Below, in pieces: positions 47,716 to 56,924 of a stretch of 64,000 nucleotides of DNA (positions are counted from its first letter, which is position 1; each line of letters starts with the position of its first letter). This stretch comes from Helicobacter pylori Shi112 (GTDB lineage: Bacteria; Campylobacterota; Campylobacteria; Campylobacterales; Helicobacteraceae), in the NCBI RefSeq assembly GCF_000277405.1, contig NC_017741.1, forward strand, positions 186,001 to 250,000, written 5' to 3'. A program made the position numbers and the translations under genes. Below the pieces are notes generated by a model. It was not told the DNA's origin. It saw only the letters and a list, made by a program, of their open reading frames with translations, and did no database searches.

Positions 47716-47940
47716 ATGACACCAAGCGATATTTTGAATATTTGTTTTGATTTGAATGAAAAAACTTTACAAATTGATTTTTCGCAGACAGACACAGAAA
47801 CGCAGAACAAAATTTTAGAAGAATTGTTTGGAAAAGAATTGTTGCAAGAGAAGTTAAAAGGTCATGTTTTAAAAATACTTGAACTAACGAGCAACATTTT
47901 ATTTCAAAGCCAACCATCTACAAAGAGAGAAAGACAATGA
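47716..47940 (+). CDS. Hypothetical tfs4 protein
   Basis: 74 residues (MTPSDILNICFDLNEKTLQI), acidic and helical, with no signal peptide or recognised domain. It starts two bases after the preceding stop and its own stop overlaps the next start (ATGA), so it belongs to the ICE operon. Confidence 0.65.
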   Translation: MTPSDILNICFDLNEKTLQIDFSQTDTETQNKILEELFGKELLQEKLKGHVLKILELTSNILFQSQPSTKRERQ

Positions 47941-48416
47941 TTGAACTAACCCTAGACAAAAAGTCCATACAAATTGATGAAGAATTGCTAGACATTAAAA
48001 AGCATTTAGAAAAGTTTTATTCAAACAAAGAACAAGAGATAATCGCAAAAACATTAGAAAGTGAAACAGAGCTTACTTGTAGTTATTTATGGGATAAAGA
48101 CTTCTTGTTGTTAGAGCAACTTTTAGAAAACAATTTAGGGCATTTTACCTTTGAGAGCGAGTTTGCCCTACTAAAAGACAGAGAGCCTTTGAATTTAGAT
48201 CAAATCAAGCAAATGAGTGTTTTAAAGGTTCTAACCTACGAAATGACACAAGCCTTAAAAAATCAAATCATTCATTTATCACAAGTTGTCAATGAAGAAA
48301 GTTTAGAAAAAGATGAAGAGCTTGTTGTTTATCACTTGGATTTTAAGCTCAATCAACAATCTTATAAAGTGATAGCTCAATTTTGCGTGATTAAAAAAGA
48401 AAGGAACATTGCATGA
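47937..48416 (+). CDS. Hypothetical tfs4 protein upstream of virB2
   Basis: 159 residues (MIELTLDKKSIQIDEELLDI). An acidic cytoplasmic-type protein without membrane segments; the C-terminal part forms beta strands (EELVVYHLDFKLNQQSYKV). It overlaps virB2 by 4 bp. The function is unknown; it is probably tfs4-specific. Confidence 0.7.
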   Translation: MIELTLDKKSIQIDEELLDIKKHLEKFYSNKEQEIIAKTLESETELTCSYLWDKDFLLLEQLLENNLGHFTFESEFALLKDREPLNLDQIKQMSVLKVLTYEMTQALKNQIIHLSQVVNEESLEKDEELVVYHLDFKLNQQSYKVIAQFCVIKKERNIA

Positions 48417-48703
48417 AAAAATTAAGACATTTTAGAAAGCTTATCGCCTTTTTAGGTTTTTCACCACTTTTATTACAAGCGGATATGACTACATTTTTTA
48501 ATAGCATTGAACAACAACTCCAAAGCCCTACAGGTAAGGGCATTTTAATGATTATATTCATTGCTATTGGTATTTTTGTGTGGAAAAACTTAGATAGATG
48601 GAAAGAAATCTTATTAACTATTTTGGGAGTTGTTTTAGGAACGCTGATATTTTTTAAAGCCCCAGCCTTAGCTCAATGGTTTATGACTAGTGTTGGTAAC
48701 TAA
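48413..48703 (+). CDS. virB2: T4SS major pilin VirB2-like
   Basis: 96 residues: a signal peptide (LIAFLGFSPLLLQA, cut probably after QADM region), a short linker with SPTGKGILMIIFIAIGIFVW, and a second hydrophobic helix (EILLTILGVVLGTLIFFKAP). This two-helix layout is that of VirB2 pilins. It directly precedes virB3, as in other vir operons. Confidence 0.88.
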   Translation: MKKLRHFRKLIAFLGFSPLLLQADMTTFFNSIEQQLQSPTGKGILMIIFIAIGIFVWKNLDRWKEILLTILGVVLGTLIFFKAPALAQWFMTSVGN

Positions 48704-48712
48704 GGCTTATCA

Positions 48713-48976
48713 ATGCAATTAGTCGGTATTTCAGTTTCTAATCTCAAAGAAATCAGTTCCAAAGAAAAGTTTCTTTGGCTCAATGCTAAGAGCTTTTTGC
48801 TCTCAAGTTTTGTTCCATTTGTGATGACACCTTGGCTAGATATATTGAACTCTCTTATGCTGTATGCATGCTTTTTATTGGTTTTTAGCATAGCGGAGTT
48901 TTTTGATGAAGATATAAGCGACATTTTAATCGCTCATTCCAAGATTAAAACCAAATCTAATTCATTTTATGCTTAA
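48713..48976 (+). CDS. virB3: T4SS inner-membrane protein VirB3-like
   Basis: 87 residues with one or two membrane helices (SSFVPFVMTPWLDILNSLML). Size, location between virB2 and virB4, and the N-terminal topology fit VirB3. It is 9 bp after virB2. Confidence 0.82.
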   Translation: MQLVGISVSNLKEISSKEKFLWLNAKSFLLSSFVPFVMTPWLDILNSLMLYACFLLVFSIAEFFDEDISDILIAHSKIKTKSNSFYA

Positions 48977-48987
48977 AAGGAAAGAAT

Positions 48988-49224
48988 ATGAAACAAGAAA
49001 TCGTAGTAGAAAAACCTAATAAAATGACCATTACTTACAACTTAGAGCAAACTATCTCTAAATTGAAAGAGAGTGTGAATTTATTAGAGAAAAACGAGCA
49101 ATATAATGACGCTTATACTCTTGTTTGTGGTATTAAAAGCATTGTAGATGATTTTCATAAAAATGTAATTTTGCATGTAAGCAATAATTCTAAGCCCCCT
49201 AAAAGAAAAGGAAAGTCTTCTTAA
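48988..49224 (+). CDS. Small coiled-coil tfs4 protein between virB3 and virB4
   Basis: 78 residues (MKQEIVVEKPNKMTITYNLE). A single helical segment (TISKLKESVNLLEKNEQYND) and a basic tail (KPPKRKGKSS). No recognised family. Its stop overlaps the virB4 start by one base; aaaggaaag lies upstream. Confidence 0.65.
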   Translation: MKQEIVVEKPNKMTITYNLEQTISKLKESVNLLEKNEQYNDAYTLVCGIKSIVDDFHKNVILHVSNNSKPPKRKGKSS

Positions 49225-50262
49225 TGCTAGAAAACGCTTTTAAATATTGCAAAGAGAAAGCCATAGAGCTTTTAACAGGTTTTGTGCCAAAAACCTATTC
49301 TATGGCAGAGGAATGCAATATTTAGGCTTGTATGATGATACTTTTATTATCACCAAACAAGAAAATTTAGTCGCTATTATGTCTTTACAAGGACTAAGTT
49401 ATTCTAATTTAATGCAAAAAGATTTGGAGGGCTATTTTGATACAAGACAAAATGTTCTCAATACCATTAGTAAGGACATTCAATTAAGGATTGTGGCTAA
49501 AAGGCGTAAAGAATTTATCAATCAAAGCCCCAACATTGACAACCCTTATGCCAAAGCCATTATCACACAATTTGAAAGCAAGGAAATCTATAAAACAGAA
49601 TATTTTTTAGTGTTTGAGAGCATTACTTCTAATGTCAAATCTTTCTTTGAGAAAAAGAAATTAGAAATGACTACTTCAATCAATGAAGAATTAGAAGAAA
49701 GCTCTAAAGAGAATGAAAATAACTCCAATGAGACCCATTCAAACACAAGCTCTAAAAAAGACAAGAAAAAAAAGTTCAAAAAAAAGACAACCTTTAGCGC
49801 CACAAGTAAAAGAGCCTTACTCATTCAAACCATAGAAAGAGTGAAAAACGCATTAAGAGAGTTTAAACCCACTCTCTTAAATTCTAAAGAAGTGTTGAAT
49901 TTCTATGCGGAGTATATCAATGGCAAATACATCGCCTTTAATCCTAAATTAAAGCGACTAAGTGATAGCTATATTGCTAGTAATGTGCATTTTAAAAAAG
50001 ATTACTTTGTCATTGAATTTCAAAATCAAAGCACCTTTTGTGCGTGTGTGGGTATTAAAAACTATGAGAGTGAAGAAATTTCTTCTCTCCCCATTTCTAC
50101 CCTTTTACCACCTAACGCCGTAAAGCCCCTAGCTTTAGCTATGGGGATACAAGGCGAAACGCATTAGGCGTTAATAGCGTATCAGTGTTGTCGTTATATC
50201 CAAAAATAATGCTAACGCTATCAATATCTTGTATCAGTTATTTTTTTAAATATAATACAAAT

Positions 50263-50734
50263 ATGAGACGCTGTTTTATACAAAAACAACCACAACATTG
50301 TCTATTCTTGCAAATACCATATTGTGTGGTGTCCTAAATACAGGCGTAAGGTATTAGTAGGAGCTGTGGAATTGAGATTGAAAGAAATCATTCAAGAAGT
50401 GGCTAAAGAATTGAGAGTGGAAATCATAGAAATGCAAACTGATAAAGACCATATCCACATTTTAGCTGATGTTGATCCAAGCTTTGGAGTGATGAAATTC
50501 ATTAAAACCGCTAAAGGTCGTAGCAGTAAGGTATTAAGACAAGAATTTAACCACTTAAAAACAAAACTGCCTACTTTATGGACTAATTCTTGTTTCATTT
50601 CAACAGTGGGTGGTGTGCCTTTGAATGTTGTCAAACAATACATTGAAAACCAACAAAACAGCAACCGCCCTAAGCAAAAAGAAAAATGGAAAAATTATGT
50701 TGATAACCTACAAACAAAAGCTCTACACCAATGA
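50263..50734 (+). pseudogene. tnpA: ISHp608 TnpA, Y1 HUH transposase, 5' frameshift
   Basis: From in-frame codons before GTG 50324 the sequence reads YKNNHNIVYSCKYHIVWCPK, the normal start of this transposase, but the ATG at 50263 is out of frame with it. Two bases appear missing near 50266, and translation from it ends after 23 codons. Catalytic parts persist: the HUH motif in DKDHIHILADVD and the nucleophilic Tyr in VVKQYIENQQ. A GTG at 50324 would give 136 residues without the first beta strand. The enzyme is probably inactive. Confidence 0.8.
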
Positions 50735-51815
50735 TAAGACTAAGCATATAGACACACTATTAAGGCGTTATGGGGTGCTGTATAATCATTGTATCGCCTT
50801 GCACAAACGCTATTACAGGCTTTTCAAAAAGTATCTAAAACTTTACGATCTGCAAAAACACATCACCAAGCTAAAAAAGACCCATCGTTATGCTTTTTTA
50901 AAAACACTAGGCTCACAAACCATACAAGATTTGGCTGAGAGGATAGACAAAGCGTTCAAAAAATTCTTTAACAAACAAGCCAAACTGCCACGATTCAAAA
51001 AAGTAGCCAACTACAAGTCTTTCACTTTTAAGAGTCAGATTGACAAAAAGACAGGATTGAATAAGGGAGTGGGGTTTGCATTAAAAGACAATGTTATTTC
51101 TTTTAATGGTTATAGATACAAGTTCATCAAAACTTATGCGTTTATAGGGAAAATAAAAACTTTAACCATTAAGAGAGACAACACAGGCGATTATTTCTTG
51201 TGTCTAGTCTGTGAATTAGAAAACCATCCTAACAAGCAAACCGCATGCGATAAGAGCGTGGGTTTTGACTTTGGGTTAAAGACTTTTTTGACAGGGTCTG
51301 ACCACACTAAGATAGAATCGCCTTTGTTTTTCTCTAAATACTTGCCTTTAATCAAACGAATTAGTAGAAACCTTAGCAAAAAAATTAAGGGTTCTAATAA
51401 CTTCAAGAAAGCTAAAAAGAAATTGACTCAGTTGCACCAAAAAATCAAATGTTTAAGGACCGATTTCTTCCATAAATTGGCTTTGAAGCTGAGCAGAGAA
51501 TACCAAACGATCTTCATTGAAGACTTGAACATGAAAGCCATGCAAAAACTTTGGGGCAGAAAGGTGAGCGATTTAGCTTTTAGCGAGTTTGTGAAGATCC
51601 TTGAAAATAAGGCTAATGTCGTTAAAATTGATAGATTTTATCCCAGTTCTAAGACTTGTTCTAATTGCCTGTTTGTCAATGAAGAAATTAATAAAGATTT
51701 CAGAAAAAGCGGCAAGACAGGTGATGAATACCATTGCAAGCATTGTGGCTTGGTGATAGATAGGGATTTGAACGCAGCTATCAATATTCGCAGGGTAGGG
51801 GCATCTAAACCCTAG
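50697..51815 (+). CDS. tnpB: ISHp608 TnpB, RNA-guided nuclease
   Basis: 372 residues from MLITYKQKLYTNDKTK (ATG 50697, overlapping tnpA). RuvC residues look intact: Asp in SVGFDFGLKTFLTG, Glu in TIFIEDLNMKAM and Asp in VIDRDLNAAINIRR. A zinc finger with CSNC and CKHC lies between the last two. TnpB uses an RNA derived from the right end of its element and recognises a TAM equal to the target site. It is quite divergent from the IS607 TnpB in this window. Confidence 0.94.
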   Translation: MLITYKQKLYTNDKTKHIDTLLRRYGVLYNHCIALHKRYYRLFKKYLKLYDLQKHITKLKKTHRYAFLKTLGSQTIQDLAERIDKAFKKFFNKQAKLPRFKKVANYKSFTFKSQIDKKTGLNKGVGFALKDNVISFNGYRYKFIKTYAFIGKIKTLTIKRDNTGDYFLCLVCELENHPNKQTACDKSVGFDFGLKTFLTGSDHTKIESPLFFSKYLPLIKRISRNLSKKIKGSNNFKKAKKKLTQLHQKIKCLRTDFFHKLALKLSREYQTIFIEDLNMKAMQKLWGRKVSDLAFSEFVKILENKANVVKIDRFYPSSKTCSNCLFVNEEINKDFRKSGKTGDEYHCKHCGLVIDRDLNAAINIRRVGASKP

Positions 51816-51923
51816 GTGTAGAATTTGTAAGACCTACTTGTTAGGCAGAATTTGCTTGATACCAAAAGAAGTCCCATAGCTTTAGCTAGAATCCCCTAGC
51901 TTTAGCTATGGGGAGTATGTCAA
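51816..51923 (+). ncRNA. Predicted omega/reRNA scaffold at the ISHp608 right end
   Basis: In IS200/IS605 elements the TnpB guide RNA covers the end of tnpB and the right end; its guide is the first flank bases. Here the structured right end includes the 51893-51913 hairpin, and the guide would begin ACACGCAAATTGAATTAG in virB4. Predicted from family knowledge; the 5' end is unknown. Confidence 0.45.
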
Positions 51924-52693
51924 ACACGCAAATTGAATTAGATTTAATCTTTCATATCCGTTCATTAGGGCAGTTTGAAAGCTTGAATTTTCTAAAAACC
52001 AAGAAAAAACTCACGCTTTCTAAAATGGTGAAAAATGATATTGATGATTATATAGAATTGGTGCAAGCCAATCGTTTGAGTATGCAAGAGTGCGCCTTAA
52101 ACTTAGTTATAAGAGCTAAGAGCAAAGCCAAATTAGACAAATCTTTAAAAGAGATTTTATCCTTGCTTAATAACGCTGGACTAGGCAGTGTTACAGAAAC
52201 CATAGGGCTAAAACCCTCTTATTTTTCATTCTTCCCTAATAATGCAAACATTAACCCTAGAATGAGAAATCAAACTTCCCAAGTGATAGCCTCTTTAATC
52301 TTGTTTGAAAAAAATAATACAGGTTTTAGGGCAAATTCTTGGGGTGATATGCCTTTATCTGTGTTTAAGAACCTAGACCATAGCCCTTATTTGTTTAACT
52401 TCCACAACCAAGAAGTCAAACATAAAGGCGTGTTAGCCCATAATGTTGCACGAGTGGTAGGGCATACGATGATTATAGGAGCAACAGGAGCTGGTAAAAC
52501 CACGCTCATTAGCTATTTAATGATGAGCGCTTTAAAATACTCTAACATTGATATTCTAGCTCTTGATAGATTAAATGGTTTGTATTCTTTTACCAAGTAT
52601 TTTGATGGGATTTATAATCAAGGCGAAAACTTTCATATTAACCGTTACTACAAACCTATAAAATCCTATAAAGAGCTATAAAATTCTCTTAAT

Positions 52694-53953
52694 TTAGGGT
52701 TTTTGTTGTATTCCTAGTTCAACCTTGCTAGTTGCTAAACGATTTTTGGATAAATCATTCAACAGAGCTGTCAAGTCCATAGGCGTAAATTCGGCAGTAA
52801 CTCTACCTACTAAATGCTTTAAAAGATTGATAGCAGCGTTTATATCTCTATCTAATTCAAAGCCACACTCTAGGCATTGATAAATCCTATCTTTAAGTTT
52901 TAAATCTTGTTTAACCTTTTGACAATTAGAACAAGTCTTAGAGCTTGGATAGTAAGTGTCAGCTCTTAGAATTTCTTTATTAGAGTATTTAGCTTTATAC
53001 TCTAATAGCGTGTTAAACACAGACATAGAAACATCGCTTAAAGATTTAGCCAACCTGTGATTTTTAAACATGTTTTTGACTTTCAAACTCTCTAAACAAA
53101 ACGAGTTTGAGTGTCTTATAAGAGAGCTTGTGAGCTTGTGTAAAAAATCAAGTCTGATGTTAGCGATTTTTTCATGCAAGTGGGTAAGCTTTTTAGAATG
53201 CTTTAAGTAATTATTAGATTTCTTGGTTTTATCCCCTTTGGTTTTTGGGTGGATTTTTTTACTCAGTTGTCTGCTAATTCTTACAAGCTTTCTAGTAAGC
53301 TTATCTAAGGGCTTAGGGGCATAGATATTTAAGCCATTAGACAAACTCACAAAGGATTTAATCCCTATATCAACCCCTAGTTTATTATGACTCTCTTGGA
53401 GTTTATGGGTTCGTTTGTATTCACTCTCATCAACACCACAAGAGATTGAAACATAGAAATGATCGCCCTTTTGAGTGATGGTAGCGTTATTGATTTTGCC
53501 TTGAAATCTTAGTTTTTCAGTGAGTTTGATTGGTGGTAAGTTAGGTATTTTTAAATAACCAGTATTAGCTGTTTGAATGATTTTAATTTGGTCGCCCCCT
53601 ATATAAAAAGAACCTTGAAACTCTCTTTTCTTTTTAAATTTAGGGTAACTCACTAAACCTTTTTTCAAATCCCTAAAAAACTTATTAAAGGCTAGATTTA
53701 AGTGGATAAAAGGCTGTTGGGTGGCGTATTTAGTTACTTCATAAACGAAATTAAATTGCGATTTTTTAAGAGCGTTAAATTCTTTTTTAAGCTGTAGATG
53801 GTTAGTTTTAATACCCAGTTGGTAGTTTTCTTTCCATTTAGCTAACCCCCAATTATAAGCGAACCTAGCGCACCCAAAAGCTTTTTTAAAGTAAGTAATA
53901 TGCTTGTTATTAGGCTTTAAAGCGATTTTATGCGTGATTGAGATAGCTGACAT
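52694..53953 (-). CDS. tnpB: IS607 TnpB, copy B
   Basis: 419 residues, identical in translation to the protein at 5627-6886, with the same RuvC motifs (GVDIGIKSFVSL, SFCLESLKVK, ELDRDINAA) and zinc finger. Its guide RNA would carry flank sequence from virB4 instead of the prophage, so the two TnpB copies could be programmed to different empty sites. Confidence 0.94.
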   Translation of the reverse strand: MSAISITHKIALKPNNKHITYFKKAFGCARFAYNWGLAKWKENYQLGIKTNHLQLKKEFNALKKSQFNFVYEVTKYATQQPFIHLNLAFNKFFRDLKKGLVSYPKFKKKREFQGSFYIGGDQIKIIQTANTGYLKIPNLPPIKLTEKLRFQGKINNATITQKGDHFYVSISCGVDESEYKRTHKLQESHNKLGVDIGIKSFVSLSNGLNIYAPKPLDKLTRKLVRISRQLSKKIHPKTKGDKTKKSNNYLKHSKKLTHLHEKIANIRLDFLHKLTSSLIRHSNSFCLESLKVKNMFKNHRLAKSLSDVSMSVFNTLLEYKAKYSNKEILRADTYYPSSKTCSNCQKVKQDLKLKDRIYQCLECGFELDRDINAAINLLKHLVGRVTAEFTPMDLTALLNDLSKNRLATSKVELGIQQKP

Positions 53954-54581
53954 TGTTAGTTATGACTTCTTGCATTTCATCTAAGAGTTTTTTGTTTTTC
54001 TTAGACCTAGAGCCATACAATCTAGCGCTAAAGACGGTTATAATTTCTAAAACATCTTTGGCTAATTCTTCTTCAAACCTCACATTCTCATCACCCTTAT
54101 TGATGATAACCACTTCTACTTCTTTAGCTTCACAAATACTGAATACCAATTCAGCTCCAAAGCGTAATAATCTGTCTTTATGCGTTAATACAAGGCGCTT
54201 GACTTGATTGTCTAAGATTAAGTTTAAAAGCTTGGTTAAGCCTTTTTTATAGTAGTTCATGCCACTCCCTAAATCTTGTATCACTTCATAGTTAAAGCCG
54301 CATCTAGCGCAATAAAGCTCTAAAACTTGAACTTGTCTGATTAAATCCTCTTGTTGGTCATGCGAGCTTACTCTAGCATAAGCTATTGTTTTTAATTCAT
54401 CTTGATTAAAGACTGCGTTTCTATTGATACGCCTTAAACTTTCTAACTTGTAACGCCTTTCACCGCCTTTAGTGAGTTCATCAGGTTTTAACAAATCTTT
54501 TTTATCCCAATTGCGTAAGGTTTGGATAGTTACACCCAAAAGCTTACTCGCTTGACCGATTGATAGCATTCTTTTATTCAT
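53928..54581 (-). CDS. tnpA: IS607 serine recombinase TnpA, copy B
   Basis: 217 residues from MNKRMLSIGQ, identical to copy A, with the same MerR-like helix-turn-helix and serine catalytic motif (YARVSSHDQQE). It overlaps tnpB by 26 bp. The left-end inverted CCTATAA motifs precede it. Confidence 0.95.
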   Translation of the reverse strand: MNKRMLSIGQASKLLGVTIQTLRNWDKKDLLKPDELTKGGERRYKLESLRRINRNAVFNQDELKTIAYARVSSHDQQEDLIRQVQVLELYCARCGFNYEVIQDLGSGMNYYKKGLTKLLNLILDNQVKRLVLTHKDRLLRFGAELVFSICEAKEVEVVIINKGDENVRFEEELAKDVLEIITVFSARLYGSRSKKNKKLLDEMQEVITNNVSYLNHA

Positions 54582-55630
54582 GCAAGCAGTATAACACAAA
54601 ACTTAATAACCTATACAAAAATTATAGTATTTTATAGGTTATTATAGGATTTTAGTTTCTGTTTGTAACCCTTTTTCATTAGAAGATAGCGCAACTAATA
54701 GAGCCTTTTTATTGCATTTTTATGCCCAAATGGCAAAAGTGGATAGCTATGATGACCATAAAGATAAAGTAGAAGATAAAACAGCCCTAATAAATGCTAT
54801 TGATACTATGTATAGAAATTATAACGATGAAGTCAAACAAGCCAAATTTAGCAACCAAGAATTACCCCTTCCTTTTGACTTAAAAGAGTTTGTCAATACC
54901 ATTGTTAAAACTAATACAAACATTTTAGATAGTAGTTTTGAAGACTATTTAAAATCTTCCTTATTTTCTAGCCGAATGGATAGCTTAGATTTTAAAACTC
55001 GCATTAGCACCATAAATACCGATAGCATTTTACATAATGATGATGACGCTGGGCTTTTAGCCTACTATGTATTTCATAAGATGATTGATAGAGCTTTGAA
55101 AATCAATCGTGGTTTTTTATGCTTTATTGATGAATTTAAATCTTACGCTCAAAATGAAATGATGAATAAAAAAATCAATGAAATCATTACCCAAGCCAGA
55201 AAGGCTAATGGGGTGATTGTTCTAGCCTTACAAGACATTAACCAGCTAACTGAAGTGAGAAACGCTCAAAGCTTTATTAAAAATATGGGGCAGTTGATTT
55301 TGTATCCCCAAAGAAATATTGATACCAAAGATTTAAACGATAAATTTGGCATTAGACTGAGCGATACTGAAAAGCATTTTTTAGAAAACACCGCCGTTAA
55401 TGAATACAAAGTCTTACTCAAAAACATGAATGATGGCTCATCTAATATTATAGATGTGAGCCTTAGCTCTTTGGGTAATTACTTACAAATCTTTAGCTCT
55501 AATTCTAGCATGGTAGAACACATTGAAAATCTCATTAAGCATTACCCTACTACTTGGAGAGAAGTCTTTATCAATAACACCTATCAAAAATTTGATGATA
55601 AAAAACACTTAGAAAAAGTGCTTGCCTAAC

Positions 55631-55765
55631 ATGAAAAAGATGCAATACCTAGCTTTTATATTAGTGGCTGTGATTTTAAACGCATGCTCAAATAAATTCA
55701 TAGAGATGAAAAAATCCCCTTGTGCGTTAAATACACCCATAATTCAAGGGGGCTTGTATGTCTAA
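55631..55765 (+). CDS. virB7: T4SS lipoprotein VirB7-like, 44 residues
   Basis: MKKMQYLAFILVAVILNACS is a lipoprotein signal with a lipobox (LNAC), giving a short mature peptide of about 26 residues. It starts one base after the virB4 stop, and its end overlaps the virB8 start by 8 bp. VirB7 lipoproteins support VirB9 in the outer-membrane core complex; the second cysteine (SPCALN) could pair with VirB9. Position and size support the assignment. Confidence 0.75.
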   Translation: MKKMQYLAFILVAVILNACSNKFIEMKKSPCALNTPIIQGGLYV

Positions 55766-56924
55766 TTTACAAGAGATAAGAGAGCATTTAAAAGAATTAG
55801 AAAATTCCTTTGAGATAGGCTCTTTTTCTAAAGAATACATCAAAGAATACGCTAAATGCTTTTTTATGGGATTAAGCATGTTTTTAGTCCAACAAAAAGA
55901 AGAGCAAGATAAAGAGAATAAAGAAGAAGATTGCCATAAAGAAGCGCTTTTAAATCAAGATGCCAAAGAAAATAAAGAAGAGCTAATTAAAAACATTCAA
56001 ACAAACATTGCTAAAAACCAAGAGCTAGAAAAAATCTCTTTTGAAAAATGGGCGAATAAAATTCAAGAAAGGGTATTGCCTGAGTTAGAACGCATTGTTA
56101 CGCACAAGCTTAAAGATAATGTTATGCCAAAATTAAACACTCAGCTAGAGAGTTTTAAAAAAGATGAATTAGATTTATCTAGCGTGTTTGAAATACAAAG
56201 AAAGAACACTCAAATGGCGTATAGACTAGCTATAGGAGGTTTAATAGGAGTTATCTCTTTAAGCGTGGCTCTAGCTTTTTTAATGCCTTTAAAACAGATT
56301 GAACCTTATTTTGTGGATTTTGCCAATAGCGATAAACATTTTGCAGTGGTGCAAAAAGCAGACACTAAAGTAGATTATGGCGAGGCGTTTTTAAGAAATC
56401 TAGTCGGCTCTTACATTATGGGTAGAGAAACTATCAATCATATTGATGACAAAATCCGCTTGAATGAAACCATAAGAGAGCAAAGCTCTGATGAAGTGTG
56501 GAAGACTTTAGAGCAGTTAGTATCAGGCAAGGGCAGTATCTATTCTAAGTCCAATATGGATAGAGAAATTAAAATCATCAATATTTCTATCTATAAGCAA
56601 GGTAAACAACAAAATATCGCTGTAGCAGATATTGTGGCTAAGGTCTTTGATAAAGGCTATTTAATCTCTGAAAAACGCTACAAAGTGTCTTTAATCTATC
56701 ATTTTAAGCCCCTTATTCAATTTGATTATAGTTCTATGCCTAAAAACCCTACAGGCTTTATCGTAGATAAATATTCCTTGAGTGAAATCGCAAGCATTAA
56801 AGCCCTAGATAAGACTTATAAAAAAGTAGAAAGACCCCATTCTAAAATTGAATACAAAAAACCTGAACCAACTAACCCTCAAAACAACCCAGCTAACGAG
56901 CCTAATAATAAGGGAGAACAATGA
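55758..56924 (+). CDS. virB8: T4SS inner-membrane protein VirB8-like
   Basis: 388 residues, longer than the usual 230 because of a charged coiled-coil N-terminal extension (about 1-150). A single membrane helix (AIGGLIGVISLSVALAFLMP) is followed by the periplasmic VirB8 domain (about 190-360, with MGRETINHID and KVSLIYHFKPLIQFD). The tail is Pro/Asn-rich. It overlaps virB9 by 4 bp. Confidence 0.88.
   Translation: MSNLQEIREHLKELENSFEIGSFSKEYIKEYAKCFFMGLSMFLVQQKEEQDKENKEEDCHKEALLNQDAKENKEELIKNIQTNIAKNQELEKISFEKWANKIQERVLPELERIVTHKLKDNVMPKLNTQLESFKKDELDLSSVFEIQRKNTQMAYRLAIGGLIGVISLSVALAFLMPLKQIEPYFVDFANSDKHFAVVQKADTKVDYGEAFLRNLVGSYIMGRETINHIDDKIRLNETIREQSSDEVWKTLEQLVSGKGSIYSKSNMDREIKIINISIYKQGKQQNIAVADIVAKVFDKGYLISEKRYKVSLIYHFKPLIQFDYSSMPKNPTGFIVDKYSLSEIASIKALDKTYKKVERPHSKIEYKKPEPTNPQNNPANEPNNKGEQ

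Larger units (their letters stand above)
50109..51923 (+). mobile_element. ISHp608 (IS200/IS605 family), 1815 bp
   Basis: Inserted 3' of TTAC (50105-50108) and ending in TCAA (51920-51923), the target and right cleavage sequences known for ISHp608. Identical 21-nt hairpin sequences (CCCCTAG stem, TGGGG closing) lie at 50126-50146 and 51893-51913. It carries tnpA (Y1 transposase, 5' frameshifted) and tnpB. Excision at these points restores virB4 in frame, which confirms the ends. Confidence 0.93.
52644..54669 (-). mobile_element. IS607, copy B (2026 bp), opposite orientation
   Basis: Same length and same ends as copy A, reverse orientation. It splits virB4 after GENFHIN. The empty site would be AACCCTTTTTC (GGG on the other strand), consistent with GG targeting without a longer duplication. 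Both encoded proteins match copy A residue for residue, suggesting very recent movement. Confidence 0.93.
49224..55629 (+). pseudogene. virB4: T4SS ATPase virB4, disrupted three times
   Basis: Three lesions break this gene. (1) The start ATG 49224 (MLENAFKYCKEKAIELLTGF) hits a stop at 49323; the body continues in another frame (MQYLGLYDDTFIITKQENL). (2) ISHp608 sits at 50109-51923; removing it joins ISTLL to HTQIELDLIFHIR in frame. (3) IS607 copy B sits at 52644-54669; removing it joins GENFHIN to PFSLEDSATNRAFLLHF in frame. Walker A is MIIGATGAGKTTLISYLMMS; the Walker B region is LKINRGFLCFIDEFKSYAQN; QDINQLTEVRNAQSFIKN follows. VirB4 would be the essential inner-membrane ATPase of the transfer machine. 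Confidence 0.9.
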
